From positions 124,001-188,000 of the forward strand of contig JALGZD010000219.1 of assembly GCA_025782395.1 (NCBI GenBank): DNA of 64,000 nucleotides. The letters run 5' to 3'. Position numbers and translations under genes: made by a program. The notes under the pieces are model-generated. The model saw nothing but the letters and a program-made list of their open reading frames with translations, had not been told where the DNA came from and did no database searches. This document shows positions 52,212 to 61,203 of the stretch, in pieces; within the stretch, counting starts at the first letter, position 1, and each line of letters starts with the position of its first letter. Source of the stretch: a bacterium. Its GTDB lineage: Bacteria; Joyebacterota; Joyebacteria; Joyebacterales; Joyebacteraceae.

Positions 52212-52275
52212 CGGAGGTCCTTTCATGCCGGCCTTGAGAAGCATCTTCCTGAATCGGCGCATCGGAGGTCCTTTC
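52190..52275. repeat. 35-bp direct repeat carrying the ribosome site of the S55 gene
   Basis: Two identical 35-base copies (52190-52224 and 52241-52275), 51 bases apart, in frame. Each encodes MRRFRKM and includes AAAGGA and an ATG, so the S55 gene has two equivalent start sites. Confidence 0.9.
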
Positions 52276-52375
52276 GTGCGCGCATTCAGTGGGAACTGTC
52301 GCGTAGCGGGCACGCCGCTTGGTCTTTGGTCTGACGAGTCTCCGCCATCACACGCTGCGATGTCAAGACGCACTG

Positions 52376-53113
52376 CTATCTTCCGCCCGGCGCGTCCGTG
52401 CGACCACCTGGAGCACTCTGTTCGAAGGAATCCAAAAGCCGGAAGCGGACCGCCTGATCACCGAGGAAGTTCACAGGCTTACCATCCACGATGTACGGGT
52501 GATAGCGCCAGCGACGGAGAGCTCGCGCGGCGGCGCGTTCGCATGCACCGTCTACTTCCGACCGCAACAGCCACGCGTTCGCTACCTCGCCCGTCTTCGT
52601 GACGTGCAGACGGAAGACAACCACTCCCTCGATGCCTTCTGCCGTGGATGAAACGGGATACTCGGGCTTCACGAGATGCACAACTACCATATCCCGGCTG
52701 CGGGGCTGCGGCAACGACTCCTCCAGCTGAACAAGGAGATCATCACCAATGCTCGCGTCACCATCCGCGTCGCAGGACTCGACCGCCTTGGTCTCCTCGC
52801 TCGGCACGCCCCACTCCGTGATCGTGATCGGGACTATGTGAAAGAAATCGACCGTCCCCGATCCAGCCGCCGGACGGGCATCCGACTCCACATCGGCCGC
52901 CGCTCGCTCTATCGATATCTCCGGCAGGATGCGCGTCGGTCCGTAGTAGCCTACGTGACGGACAAGCGGTACCTGATCCCCGAACGGTGCTACTGCCAGC
53001 GTGAGAACAAGGTGTGCAGCGACCGACAGGACCACGGCGATCGACACAGCGCGCCTGTACTCCGCGTCCCGCCGACGCCACACCTGTGTCTTCTGCAGAT
53101 GCCGTAGGTCCAC
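52376..53113 (-). CDS. TonB-family energy transducer
   Basis: A 245-residue protein with one N-terminal helix (RRAVSIAVVLSVAAHLVLTLAVAP) and a C-terminal TonB domain (PEYPVSSTAEGIEGVVVFRLHVTKTGEV...RALRRWRYHPYIVDGKPV). It passes proton-motive energy to outer-membrane receptors. The linker is short and not Pro-rich, which is typical of the shorter class. The GTG at 53113 is preferred; the frame extends further into glgC but lacks a site. No TonB-dependent receptor or ExbB/D is in the window. Confidence 0.85.
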   Translation of the reverse strand: MDLRHLQKTQVWRRRDAEYRRAVSIAVVLSVAAHLVLTLAVAPFGDQVPLVRHVGYYGPTRILPEISIERAAADVESDARPAAGSGTVDFFHIVPITITEWGVPSEETKAVESCDADGDASIGDDLLVQLEESLPQPRSRDMVVVHLVKPEYPVSSTAEGIEGVVVFRLHVTKTGEVANAWLLRSEVDGACERAAARALRRWRYHPYIVDGKPVNFLGDQAVRFRLLDSFEQSAPGGRTDAPGGR

Positions 53114-53159
53114 GCCTGGGCGAACCTTCCGGGGGAGCGTCCGGTGCGGCCCCAGCCTC

Positions 53160-54371
53160 CTAGAACTGGAACTCCTTCGGGATGACAACGATGCCGCTCT
53201 CGGTCGTTGTGAAGCGCTTCGCGTCCTCTTCTGGATCGTAGCCGATCTGCATCTTCGGCGGAATCCGCACGCCCTTGTCGACAATGACGCGGCGAAGCTT
53301 CGCATAGCGCCCAACGTCGACGTCCTCCATCAGGATGGACTCGAACGCGTAGCTGTAGCTGTTCGTTCTTACACCAGGCGATAGAACGCAGCGCTGGATC
53401 CTACCGCCGGAAATGATTGCGCCGGTAGAGACGACGGAGTCCACCGCGGCGCCCATCCTCCCCTCACCTCCACCTCCGGCGAACACGAACTTCGCCGGAG
53501 GATATCCTCCCTGATACGTGTGGATCGGCCAGCTCCTGTCGTAAAGGTTCAGCTGAGGGGTGATCTCCACAAGGTCCATGTTGGCCGCCCAGTAGGCGTC
53601 CATCCTCCCGATATCGCGCCAGTAGCCGGGTTCGTCTCCGTCCGTGAACACGAACGCCCTCATATCCCCGCCCTGTTCGATCATCCTGGGGATCACGTGG
53701 TGACCGAAGTCGTACTTGCCCTCCGCGATCACTGTCTTGAGGATCTCTGTCATGGCGTCCGTCTTGAACACGTAGATCCCCATCGAAGCCAGTACGCGGT
53801 CGGGAGCGCCCGGCATTGTCTTTGGGCGATCGGGCTTCTCCTCGAAGCCGCGCACGACCATCTGCTCATCCACCTCAACTATGCCGAGGCCGAAGGCGTC
53901 GTCGACGCTGCGCTCCTGCACGCAGATCGTCACGTCGCCGCCGGATGCCGCGTGGAAAGCGAGAATCGAGTTGTAGTCCATCGCGTAGATATGGTCACCC
54001 GAGAGAACGAGCGTGAACCGAGGTTTGAAGCGATCGAGCAGATACACGTTCTGCCATATTGCATCGGCGGTGCCTCGGTACCAGTCATCGCCGAGGCGCT
54101 GCTGCGCAGGCACGTTCTCAATAAACTCGCCCACCCAGTGACTGAGGAATCCCCACCCTCGTCTGAGATGCAGTGCGAGCGATCGCGACTTGTACTGCGT
54201 GAGCACGAAAATCCGTTTGAGACCCGAGTTGATGCAGTTCGAGAGACTGAAGTCAATGATGCGATAGATGCCGCCAAACGGCACGGCCGGCTTGGCGCGG
54301 TCTCGGGTCAGTGGCCAGAGTCGCTTTCCCTTGCCGCCGGCCAGCACCATCACAACTGTCTCCCTGTACAT
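53160..54371 (-). CDS. glgC: Glucose-1-phosphate adenylyltransferase
   Basis: Makes ADP-glucose for glycogen. The 403-residue protein has the nucleotide motif VLAGGKGKRLWPLT, the FSLSNCINSG segment, the YRGTADAIWQN motif, the catalytic DHIYAMDY and the GYWRDIG region, followed by the C-terminal left-handed helix (SVVSTGAIISGGRIQRCVLSPGVR). Complete. ATG follows AAGGAGGCAGG. It lies 46 bases upstream of tonB on the same strand; a functional link is not apparent. Confidence 0.95.
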   Translation of the reverse strand: MYRETVVMVLAGGKGKRLWPLTRDRAKPAVPFGGIYRIIDFSLSNCINSGLKRIFVLTQYKSRSLALHLRRGWGFLSHWVGEFIENVPAQQRLGDDWYRGTADAIWQNVYLLDRFKPRFTLVLSGDHIYAMDYNSILAFHAASGGDVTICVQERSVDDAFGLGIVEVDEQMVVRGFEEKPDRPKTMPGAPDRVLASMGIYVFKTDAMTEILKTVIAEGKYDFGHHVIPRMIEQGGDMRAFVFTDGDEPGYWRDIGRMDAYWAANMDLVEITPQLNLYDRSWPIHTYQGGYPPAKFVFAGGGGEGRMGAAVDSVVSTGAIISGGRIQRCVLSPGVRTNSYSYAFESILMEDVDVGRYAKLRRVIVDKGVRIPPKMQIGYDPEEDAKRFTTTESGIVVIPKEFQF

Positions 54372-54403
54372 CCTGCCTCCTTAGTACGGATCGATCACGC
54401 GAA

Positions 54404-54419
54404 GCGCCACTTGTGGCGC
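54404..54419. other. 16-bp palindrome between the CsgG-like and glgC genes
   Basis: GCGCCAC-TT-GTGGCGC, perfect arms. It lies 33 bases ahead of the glgC start; it may be an operator or weak terminator. No T-run follows. Confidence 0.4.
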
Positions 54420-54488
54420 ACGGCCGCTGGATTGTGCCCAAGGCGCGACCAAGCACGGCTTGGCGCCGGGAACAACACTCACAAGATG

Positions 54489-55424
54489 CTACTCGTAGCG
54501 CACCATGTCTCCGGCATCGAAACCCGACCCGCTGACGACCGAACAGATGGCGTACTTCTCCTTGATGTCGGACGCTTCGATGACACCAAGAAGCTCCTCC
54601 TCAGCACCCAGATCCAGTCCCGTGACCGGGTCGATGAGAGCCTCTCCCATTCTGTAGACGTTGAACTTCATTCCCGCTGTGATGCCGGTGCTCTGTCCAG
54701 CATTGAGGTAGATCTTCATACCGGAGGCTTTGATGATGCGACCGGTCCAGGGGACGTCTTCGAGTGTCTCAACTATGCTCTCGACCAGGTCCTCGATCGC
54801 CTCACGCGTCGCCTTGCCGACGAGCGTCTGATCAAACTTGCCCTTGTGTCCGAAGGAGAAATCCTCTGTGCTGAGCTTGAGTCCCATCTGCGTTTTCTCG
54901 TCCGACGCGGTTTCGGCGAGGAGAATCTCGCCTGTCGTCGTATCTATGATACGGACGTCTATCGAGACCCGTGCAGTCGTCTTCGAGAACCCAGCACCAC
55001 CCAGCCCCGAGATCCTCCCGCCCGTATCGGATGCCATGTAGCCGAACTCGGAGACCGAACCGTAGACAATGGCTGTAACACCGAGGAGTTTCCCGAGCTG
55101 AGGAGCGGTCTGGGCCGTCACCATGCCCGACTGCCCGAGGTTCTGCTCGGCGAGGACATGGTCCAGCTGTTCTCGCTCCATCACGCTGAATTCGCCGGAC
55201 TGAACGAGCGCGGTCATGAGCATATCGGACATACCGCGACCCGGGTTGGGACCGGTCCAGTTCCACCGGCTGCGGTCGCTCTTGTCCTCAAACTCGACGA
55301 CCGCGATCATCTTCTTGAGTCCTGCAGGCGCCTCATCCTTTTTCGCTCCCGCAGGCGGCGATATGGCGGCCACGGCCAGGAACGCGATCAGAATAGTCCA
55401 TAGAGCTATTCTTGCTGTTTTCAT
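54489..55424 (-). CDS. CsgG-like lipoprotein/curli-assembly-family protein
   Basis: A 311-residue exported protein. The signal peptide ends at PPAGAK, without a lipobox Cys. The CsgG domain follows: MIAVVEFEDKSDRSRW, FSVMEREQLDHVLAEQNLGQSGMV, GVTAIVYGSVSEF, then a glycine-rich loop GGRISGLGGAGFSKTTARVSIDVRIIDTTTGEILLAE and DLVESIVETLE. CsgG-family proteins form outer-membrane secretion channels or related assemblies. The last 80 residues are an SH3-like domain (GMKIYLNAGQSTGITAGMKF). ATG 55424 follows GGAGGAT. Confidence 0.85.
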   Translation of the reverse strand: MKTARIALWTILIAFLAVAAISPPAGAKKDEAPAGLKKMIAVVEFEDKSDRSRWNWTGPNPGRGMSDMLMTALVQSGEFSVMEREQLDHVLAEQNLGQSGMVTAQTAPQLGKLLGVTAIVYGSVSEFGYMASDTGGRISGLGGAGFSKTTARVSIDVRIIDTTTGEILLAETASDEKTQMGLKLSTEDFSFGHKGKFDQTLVGKATREAIEDLVESIVETLEDVPWTGRIIKASGMKIYLNAGQSTGITAGMKFNVYRMGEALIDPVTGLDLGAEEELLGVIEASDIKEKYAICSVVSGSGFDAGDMVRYE

Positions 55425-55527
55425 CAACACATCCTCCGTGTTCGCGTGCTCTGATGTGGCCTCCGATTGCACGGAGGCCGCTCACCTACAGCCGACAGAC
55501 CGTAGTATCGAACCAACGGCCACGCTA

Positions 55528-55556
55528 TTCTTAGATTGAAGAGGGGTAGCTGTCAA
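55528..55556 (-). promoter_or_regulatory. Promoter of the CsgG-like gene
   Basis: Minus strand: TTGACA, a 17-base spacer, TAAGAA(T). It lies about 100 bases ahead of the ATG in the divergent region 55425-55801. Confidence 0.65.
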
Positions 55557-55702
55557 GCCTGCGCTTCCGGCGAGGGTTCAATTGTTCAGACGGGTCGCCC
55601 ATTCCAACGGTCGCGTTCCGTGATGAGTCGCAGTGGGTTTCTCATGTGAGCAGCCTCACGACATTCGATGGTGGCAACATCTCAATCATGGCGCTTTTTG
55701 TG

Positions 55703-55731
55703 TTGACAGGGAAGCCCCGGTGACCAAGAAT
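55703..55731 (+). promoter_or_regulatory. Promoter of the secreted jelly-roll gene
   Basis: TTGACA, a 17-base spacer, AAGAAT, about 70 bases ahead of the ATG at 55802. The -10 box is a weak match. Nothing else was recognised in the divergent region. Confidence 0.5.
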
Positions 55732-55801
55732 CAGCCTCGGATGAGTTTCCGTCGCCGAATGAGCGGTGGAGGACGATTTTACGCACACGGGAGGTCCTAT
55801 C

Positions 55802-57022
55802 ATGACTGTAAGGACTGTTCTTGTAGCCCTCGTGGTGATGGCACTGCTGTCACCCGGTCTCACGGCAAAACTGCAGGAGGCGGAGATAGTCGGCGATTCC
55901 GATATCGGTTCACGACCACCCGCGATATTCTGGTTCGATAACATGGAGAGCGGCGTCAACGGATGGACAACAGTAGATGAGACGGCCATCGCCATTCCGC
56001 ATTTCCACGTTGATACGTACATGGCCTACGACGCGAACCACTGGTGGTGCGGCTCCTTCGCCTACGACATCAACGGCGGCTACGGTAACTCCTGGACCGA
56101 CCTTCTCGTCATCCCGACGACAGACATGTCCGCTGCCAGCTATCCCATCCTGACGTTCGTGCACTATTTCGACAGCGAGCCGGGATACGATTTCACGTAT
56201 GTCGATGTGAAGATCAGCGGCATCTTCGTCGCGCAGAACGCCGGGTACAACGGCCAGATCCCCGGCGGCACCTGGGTTGATCTCGGAGCCTACGGTTTCA
56301 TTCTGGCTGGTGCCGACAACCCGGTAGAGGCCCGCTTCCGCTTCGCATCCGACGGCGCCTGGTCGGATGAGGATGGCGACTACGACTCGGTGGGTGGCGC
56401 CTACATGGTGGACAACGTGAAGCTCTTCGATTTCTACGGTGGAACCGTCTACTTCCTGGACGACGTGGAATCAGGCGGGCTCTGCACTCCCTCGGTCCCG
56501 GCAGCATCAGGCGACTACTGGCACCAGATCACCCGTCTGTGCCCGGCATACAGCGACCCGACCAGTTGGTGGTGTGGTGACGATGCCGACACCAGTCTCA
56601 TACCGCCCGATCTCTGCAATTCCCTCATCTCACCGCAGGTGGATATCTCTTATCTCGCCCCTGCGTCGACCTGCACTCTCTTTTTCGCCCTCCACGCCGA
56701 GGTACCGACGGTGGACAACGACTACTGGACGGAGTCCATAACAACTGATGGAGGAACAACCTGGTACGGTCTCGGTGCCTGGTGGGGTGACTTCGAGCAG
56801 TGTGACGGATGGGGCTTAAACGGTCTTAGCGGCATTGATCTCACGAGCTTCCTCCCAGGGACCTTCTTCCAGTTCAAGTTGACGTTCAATACTACGGACA
56901 ACGGCTGCGGACCCGGAGCGGCGGGCGGCGCAGGAATCATGCTCGATGATACATGGCTGGAAGAAACAGAGATCCCGGTCGAGCGCTCGAGCTGGGGCTT
57001 GATCAAGTCGTTCTATAGATAG
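55802..57022 (+). CDS. Secreted jelly-roll protein with WGxIK C-terminus
   Basis: A 406-residue exported protein. ATG 55802 follows GGGAGG and opens a signal peptide (VALVVMALLSPGLTA). Two jelly-roll or MAM-like beta domains follow, each with an acidic FDNMESG or FLDDVESGG opening and Trp/Tyr-rich strands (ANHWWCGSFAYD, SWWCGDDAD). It lacks the FlgD-like tail; instead it ends in SSWGLIKSFYR. I have a vague impression of similar WGxIKxxYR ends in uncultured FCB genomes, so this may be another sorting signal. No enzyme motif is visible. Confidence 0.75.
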   Translation: MTVRTVLVALVVMALLSPGLTAKLQEAEIVGDSDIGSRPPAIFWFDNMESGVNGWTTVDETAIAIPHFHVDTYMAYDANHWWCGSFAYDINGGYGNSWTDLLVIPTTDMSAASYPILTFVHYFDSEPGYDFTYVDVKISGIFVAQNAGYNGQIPGGTWVDLGAYGFILAGADNPVEARFRFASDGAWSDEDGDYDSVGGAYMVDNVKLFDFYGGTVYFLDDVESGGLCTPSVPAASGDYWHQITRLCPAYSDPTSWWCGDDADTSLIPPDLCNSLISPQVDISYLAPASTCTLFFALHAEVPTVDNDYWTESITTDGGTTWYGLGAWWGDFEQCDGWGLNGLSGIDLTSFLPGTFFQFKLTFNTTDNGCGPGAAGGAGIMLDDTWLEETEIPVERSSWGLIKSFYR

Positions 57023-57059
57023 AGAGAGTTCGCAGCGTGAGTGCGGCTCATCGATGGTG

Positions 57060-57083
57060 CGCCCCCGGCGATCGCCGGGGGCG
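57060..57083 (+). terminator. Terminator after the jelly-roll gene
   Basis: A perfect self-complementary 24-base palindrome (CGCCCCCGGCGA and its mirror), 37 bases after the stop. T-run weak (GTCCTTACC). Confidence 0.65.
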
Positions 57084-57280
57084 TCCTTACCTTGACCTGT
57101 TTCACCGGATAACGAGTTGCAACGCATTTGGAGCAGGTGCATCAGAATAGCAAGAGCAGAAGGATGGCCTCTCGCTCGGCCGGGTGCGAAATGCACGGGC
57201 AGTGCCACACCGGCCAAGGAGTTAGCCGCATCGACGGTTGCGGACCAGTCGAGTAAATGTGGTCGGACGTTCATGCATCC

Positions 57281-57309
57281 TTGACGAATCGGTTGGATTG
57301 AGTTAAAAT
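57281..57309 (+). promoter_or_regulatory. Promoter of the first C25 peptidase gene
   Basis: TTGACG, a 17-base spacer, TAAAAT. The same two boxes and spacing precede the second C25 gene. The rest of 57084-57280 shows nothing recognisable. Confidence 0.8.
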
Positions 57310-57360
57310 ACTATGATGATTGTAGTTGCGGCTGCCACTCAAGGCTCAAGGAGGATACCG

Positions 57361-60300
57361 ATGCGCCTGTCCGGGCGACGGATCGCACTGTCTTCAGCCC
57401 TCGTGGTCTTCATGACCATATTTCTCTGGGCTCCGGCCGCGCTCGCGGCCTCTTCATTCACATACACAATGGAGTTCTCATCTGCTGACATCACGACCAC
57501 GCAGGTGGCGGGGTACGATGTCATAGAAATGGACGGCCTCAGATCCACACTGGAACTGGGTCATCCGGAACTCCCAGTCGCATTCGTACGGTTCGCTCTC
57601 CCCGAGGCGATGACGGCCATCGAGGCGTCGGCAACCGTCACGCAAGCAAGTGTGATTCCCGGCAGGTTTGAAGTCAAACCTGTTCAGCCGCAGATCCCGT
57701 TCTCGCTCCCGACGGTCCCTGAGTGGCTCGACCCGGAGCCGAGCATATACGAGTCATCAATACCATACCCTTCGACACCGTGTCGCCTCATGGATACGGG
57801 CAACATGTCCGGCCATCGGGTTGCGACCGTCGCGGTCTACCCGCTCCAGTACAGCCCGACCGATGGCACTCTGACCTTGAATGAAACCGTGACCGTCACT
57901 CTCGAGTTCGAGCGCGACGGCCGTGCGGCAAGAATCCCTGCGGCCAGATCCGCCAGGGCAGATCGCGTCATGGTCGAGAGGGTAAGGGATTTCGTGATCA
58001 ACCCGTACGACGTCGCGGAGACTTTCGCCCTCACAACACGAGACGATCAGGTCGACTACCTTGTCGTCACAAGCTCAACGTACGAGCCGCTCTTCCAGCC
58101 GCTCACGGACTGGAAGGAGCAGAAGGGCCTCAAGACCGAGATAGTCACGACCTCCTGGATCTATGCCAACTACAGCGGCGTCGACAACGCGGAGATGGTC
58201 CGTAACTGCATCATCGACTACTACGAGAACCATGGCACTCTGTGGGTTCTCCTCGGAGGCGACACCGGTGTCGTGCCGGCGCGCGCCGCCTATGCATACA
58301 ACGTCGGAAGCTCGAGCGAGAACTCCCCCATCTGCGATCTTTACTACAGCGATCTCGATGGCACGTGGAACGGGGATGGCGACGGCACCTGGGGCGAGAT
58401 CACGCAGGACGACATCGATCTCTACGCGGACGTCTACGTCGGCCGCGCTCCAGTCAGCACGACGGCAGAGGCATCGCGCTTCGTCACAAAGGTTCTCACG
58501 TACGAGGGTTCTCCTGCCGGGAACACGCTTCCCACTGACTACCAGGAAAACATGCTCTTCCTCGCGGAAGTGCTGTGGACCAACCCGTGGACCGATCACG
58601 CCATTTGCAAGAACTACATTGACGACGAATCGGTCCCGGGACAGTTCGATCCTATCACGAAGCTCTACCAGACAAACGGGCTCCTCACGAAATCGCGAAC
58701 TCTGAGCAATCTCAACGCCGGCCAGAACATCACGAACCACAACGGCCACGCCTATTACAACGTCCTCAGCATCGGCAGTTCGTCGCTCTACCGCTCCGAC
58801 TTCGACGGCCTGACCAACACGCACAGACAGGGTATCTTCTACACAATCGGGTGCTACCCGGCCGCTCTCGACTACGACTGCATCGCCGAGCACTGGATGA
58901 ATTCAACGGGCGGCGGTGTGGCGTTTGTAGGCAACAGCCGCTATGGATGGGGTTCGCCGGGGGGACCGGGCAACGGGACGTCCGATCGGTACGACCGTGA
59001 GTTCTTCAGACAGCTGTACAACCACGGTCACGACATCATCGGAGTAGCCCACGCGGCTCACAAGGACGTGTTCGTGAGCGAAGCACGCTCCGACGGCTAC
59101 ACACGCTACGTCCTCTACGAGCTGAATCTGCTGGGTGACCCTGAGATGAGGATCTGGTCTCATGAGCCATCAACCGCGATCGTTAACTGCCCCACCAGCG
59201 TTCCCCTCTCGGGTGAGCCGTTTGTTGTCACAGTCCGTAACGACGACGGAGCCATCGGGGGCGTGTCCATATATCTTCACAATGACGAGATCGACGCTAT
59301 CTTCACGACGGGTCCTGATGGAATGGTCGTCGTGGACATCGATCCGACAGTCGAGGGTCCACTCACGATGATGGTGACGGGACCCGACATGCTCCCACAC
59401 GAAGCAACGCTCGCAGTCGTCAACCAGCCAGCGGACGTGATCGCGCCCGACCCCGTCGGTACGCTGATGGCTGCCGATCCGTTTGACCTTGGCGGCCTCG
59501 TGAAGCTCGATTGGACGGGCTACGTTGTCCCAGGTGACTTCGCGTACTACAAGGTCTACCGTGAGCCCGCGCCGTTCACGGATGTGTCCGGACTCACGCC
59601 CATCGCTTCCTGGCTCCTTGCGCCTGACGGCACGACACTCGACGACACAACGGTCTCGAATGCGGAGCCCTATTACTACGCAGTGGTGGCGGGAGATCTG
59701 TGGGGCAACGAAGACCATCTCGTCGACTGCATCGGCCCGATAGCAGCGAGCGTAAACGCCAAGGTGCTTCTGTGGGACGCCGATGACGGTGATCTGCCGT
59801 TTGATGGAATCAACGACATATTCTCCGAGGAGGACGGCACGGAAGTCCCGTGGCTTCAGGCACTCGACTCGATAGGCGAGCTCTATGTCTACTCGGAGAC
59901 ACTGCCTGAAGATCTCAATCCATTCGACCTCATCATCTATTTGGGTGGGGTCATCAATTTCGGCGGCTTGAATGTATCGATGACGGACGATGAGGCCGCT
60001 GCACTCATCGCCTTCGTGGACGACGGCGGGAGCCTCTACGTTGAGGAACCGAACTTCGGCAGCCACTACAAGGTGAACGGAACCGAGACGACACTGGAGC
60101 TCTGGGATCGTTTCCACTGCACGTATGCGATGGGCAATCCAAAGACCACCGGCAATGTTCAGTCGCTCGACGGCGTGGCCGGGACACTTATGGACGGATT
60201 CTACTTCACGTATGACTACCAGGCGGATTCGGATCAGTTCGTCAGCAAGGTCGGGCCCGATGGGGAACCAGGTGGTGTCCTGCTCTGGACCGATCAGAGT

Positions 60301-60765
60301 CTCGAGAACCGTGGGGCATGCTATGTCGATCCCGCAACCGGATCACACCGCTACATGATATCCGTGATCCTTGGAGGCACGACCGGCTCGGGCTATCCGT
60401 CGACGCACCTCGAATATGTGACGAGAATCCTCACAGACCTCAGCCTCATCGGCAACACGGGAGTAGCTGACAGCTTTGTTGGACTCCCAAACCGGCTCTT
60501 CCAAAACGCACCCAACCCCTTCAATCCCACCACGACTATCAACTATGCGGTTAGTCGCGAGCGTGCGCACGCACGCCTTGCCGTCTACGATGTCGCCGGC
60601 AGACTTGTCTCAGTCCTGGCCGATGGACCGACCACAGCTGGAGACCACATGGTCGTGTGGAACGGAAAGGACTCGCACGGCGAGCAGGTCTCATCCGGCG
60701 TCTACTTCGTTCGCGCCGTCATCGACGGTTGGCAGGCCTCGCGCAAAATGGTACTTCTGAAGTAG
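57361..60765 (+). CDS. Gingipain-family (C25) cysteine peptidase with FlgD-like sorting tail
   Basis: A 1134-residue exported protein. ATG 57361 follows GGAGG and opens a signal peptide (ending ALAASSF). An N-terminal propeptide region (to about residue 210) precedes the C25 domain: DYLVVTSSTYEPLFQPLTDW, LLGGDTGVVPAR, the catalytic His near 462 in NHNGHA, and Cys near 498 in IGCYPAALDYD. Then come an Ig-like domain, an FN3-like domain and a ThuA/GATase-like segment (VLLWDADDGDLPFDG). The tail APNPFNPTTT...KMVLLK is the FlgD-like sorting domain. It probably acts as a surface protease or a T9SS-type sortase-like enzyme. Confidence 0.92.
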   Translation: MRLSGRRIALSSALVVFMTIFLWAPAALAASSFTYTMEFSSADITTTQVAGYDVIEMDGLRSTLELGHPELPVAFVRFALPEAMTAIEASATVTQASVIPGRFEVKPVQPQIPFSLPTVPEWLDPEPSIYESSIPYPSTPCRLMDTGNMSGHRVATVAVYPLQYSPTDGTLTLNETVTVTLEFERDGRAARIPAARSARADRVMVERVRDFVINPYDVAETFALTTRDDQVDYLVVTSSTYEPLFQPLTDWKEQKGLKTEIVTTSWIYANYSGVDNAEMVRNCIIDYYENHGTLWVLLGGDTGVVPARAAYAYNVGSSSENSPICDLYYSDLDGTWNGDGDGTWGEITQDDIDLYADVYVGRAPVSTTAEASRFVTKVLTYEGSPAGNTLPTDYQENMLFLAEVLWTNPWTDHAICKNYIDDESVPGQFDPITKLYQTNGLLTKSRTLSNLNAGQNITNHNGHAYYNVLSIGSSSLYRSDFDGLTNTHRQGIFYTIGCYPAALDYDCIAEHWMNSTGGGVAFVGNSRYGWGSPGGPGNGTSDRYDREFFRQLYNHGHDIIGVAHAAHKDVFVSEARSDGYTRYVLYELNLLGDPEMRIWSHEPSTAIVNCPTSVPLSGEPFVVTVRNDDGAIGGVSIYLHNDEIDAIFTTGPDGMVVVDIDPTVEGPLTMMVTGPDMLPHEATLAVVNQPADVIAPDPVGTLMAADPFDLGGLVKLDWTGYVVPGDFAYYKVYREPAPFTDVSGLTPIASWLLAPDGTTLDDTTVSNAEPYYYAVVAGDLWGNEDHLVDCIGPIAASVNAKVLLWDADDGDLPFDGINDIFSEEDGTEVPWLQALDSIGELYVYSETLPEDLNPFDLIIYLGGVINFGGLNVSMTDDEAAALIAFVDDGGSLYVEEPNFGSHYKVNGTETTLELWDRFHCTYAMGNPKTTGNVQSLDGVAGTLMDGFYFTYDYQADSDQFVSKVGPDGEPGGVLLWTDQSLENRGACYVDPATGSHRYMISVILGGTTGSGYPSTHLEYVTRILTDLSLIGNTGVADSFVGLPNRLFQNAPNPFNPTTTINYAVSRERAHARLAVYDVAGRLVSVLADGPTTAGDHMVVWNGKDSHGEQVSSGVYFVRAVIDGWQASRKMVLLK

Positions 60766-60766
60766 C

Positions 60767-60787
60767 CGTGGGGGCTCCGGCCCCACA
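60767..60787 (+). terminator. Terminator after the first C25 gene
   Basis: GTGGGG and CCCCAC around a short GC-rich loop right after the stop. No T-run, so strength is uncertain. Confidence 0.5.
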
Positions 60788-60809
60788 AATAGGACGTTAT
60801 AGCGAGACG

Positions 60810-60843
60810 AGCGCGTCATGGAGGCAAATCTCCTTGACGCGCT
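60810..60843. promoter_or_regulatory. Inverted repeat overlapping the second C25 promoter
   Basis: AGCGCGTCATGGAG, a six-base spacer, CTCCTTGACGCGCT: 13 of 14 positions pair. The right arm contains the -35 box TTGACG, so a repressor bound here would block the promoter. Confidence 0.55.
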
Positions 60844-60862
60844 TGTCAAATTATGCTAAAAT
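60834..60862 (+). promoter_or_regulatory. Promoter of the second C25 peptidase gene
   Basis: TTGACG, a 17-base spacer ending TGC (extended -10), TAAAAT. It implies a leader of about 330 bases before ATG 61204, in which I recognise no other gene or known riboswitch. Confidence 0.8.
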
Positions 60863-61203
60863 TCCTTTACTAAGGATAATTCGCCGGCATTTGCATCCGG
60901 CAACTGCATCATGGGAGAAACACCGCTCACCAGACTGCTACCGTGCCAGCAGATCGACAATGTGCTCGCCTAAGTGACCAAGTGGACGTCCGTCATGCGC
61001 TGGACCGCACATGATGAGGGCGACGATCGATGACCACCTGGCATATCACGAAGGCGAAGCCCAACGGTAGCTTTTAGTGCGGTGATGTTTATGTGTTGTC
61101 CCCGCGCGACTTGCACCGGGATCGGGCGTTCAACTATACGCTTCGATCCCGTTCCTGTCCCAGGCGTTTGAGACCGGAAACATAAGCAATGAAGGAGGAA
61201 GTG

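Noticed and set aside
53520-55403. Plus-strand open frame of 627 codons across glgC and the CsgG-like gene
   Set aside because: Same antisense effect of strong codon bias; composition is shadow-like, and no ribosome site or motif is present.
60863-61203. A known riboswitch in the long leader of the second C25 gene
   Set aside because: I compared it by eye with TPP, cyclic-di-GMP, SAM and cobalamin element consensus phrases and found none.
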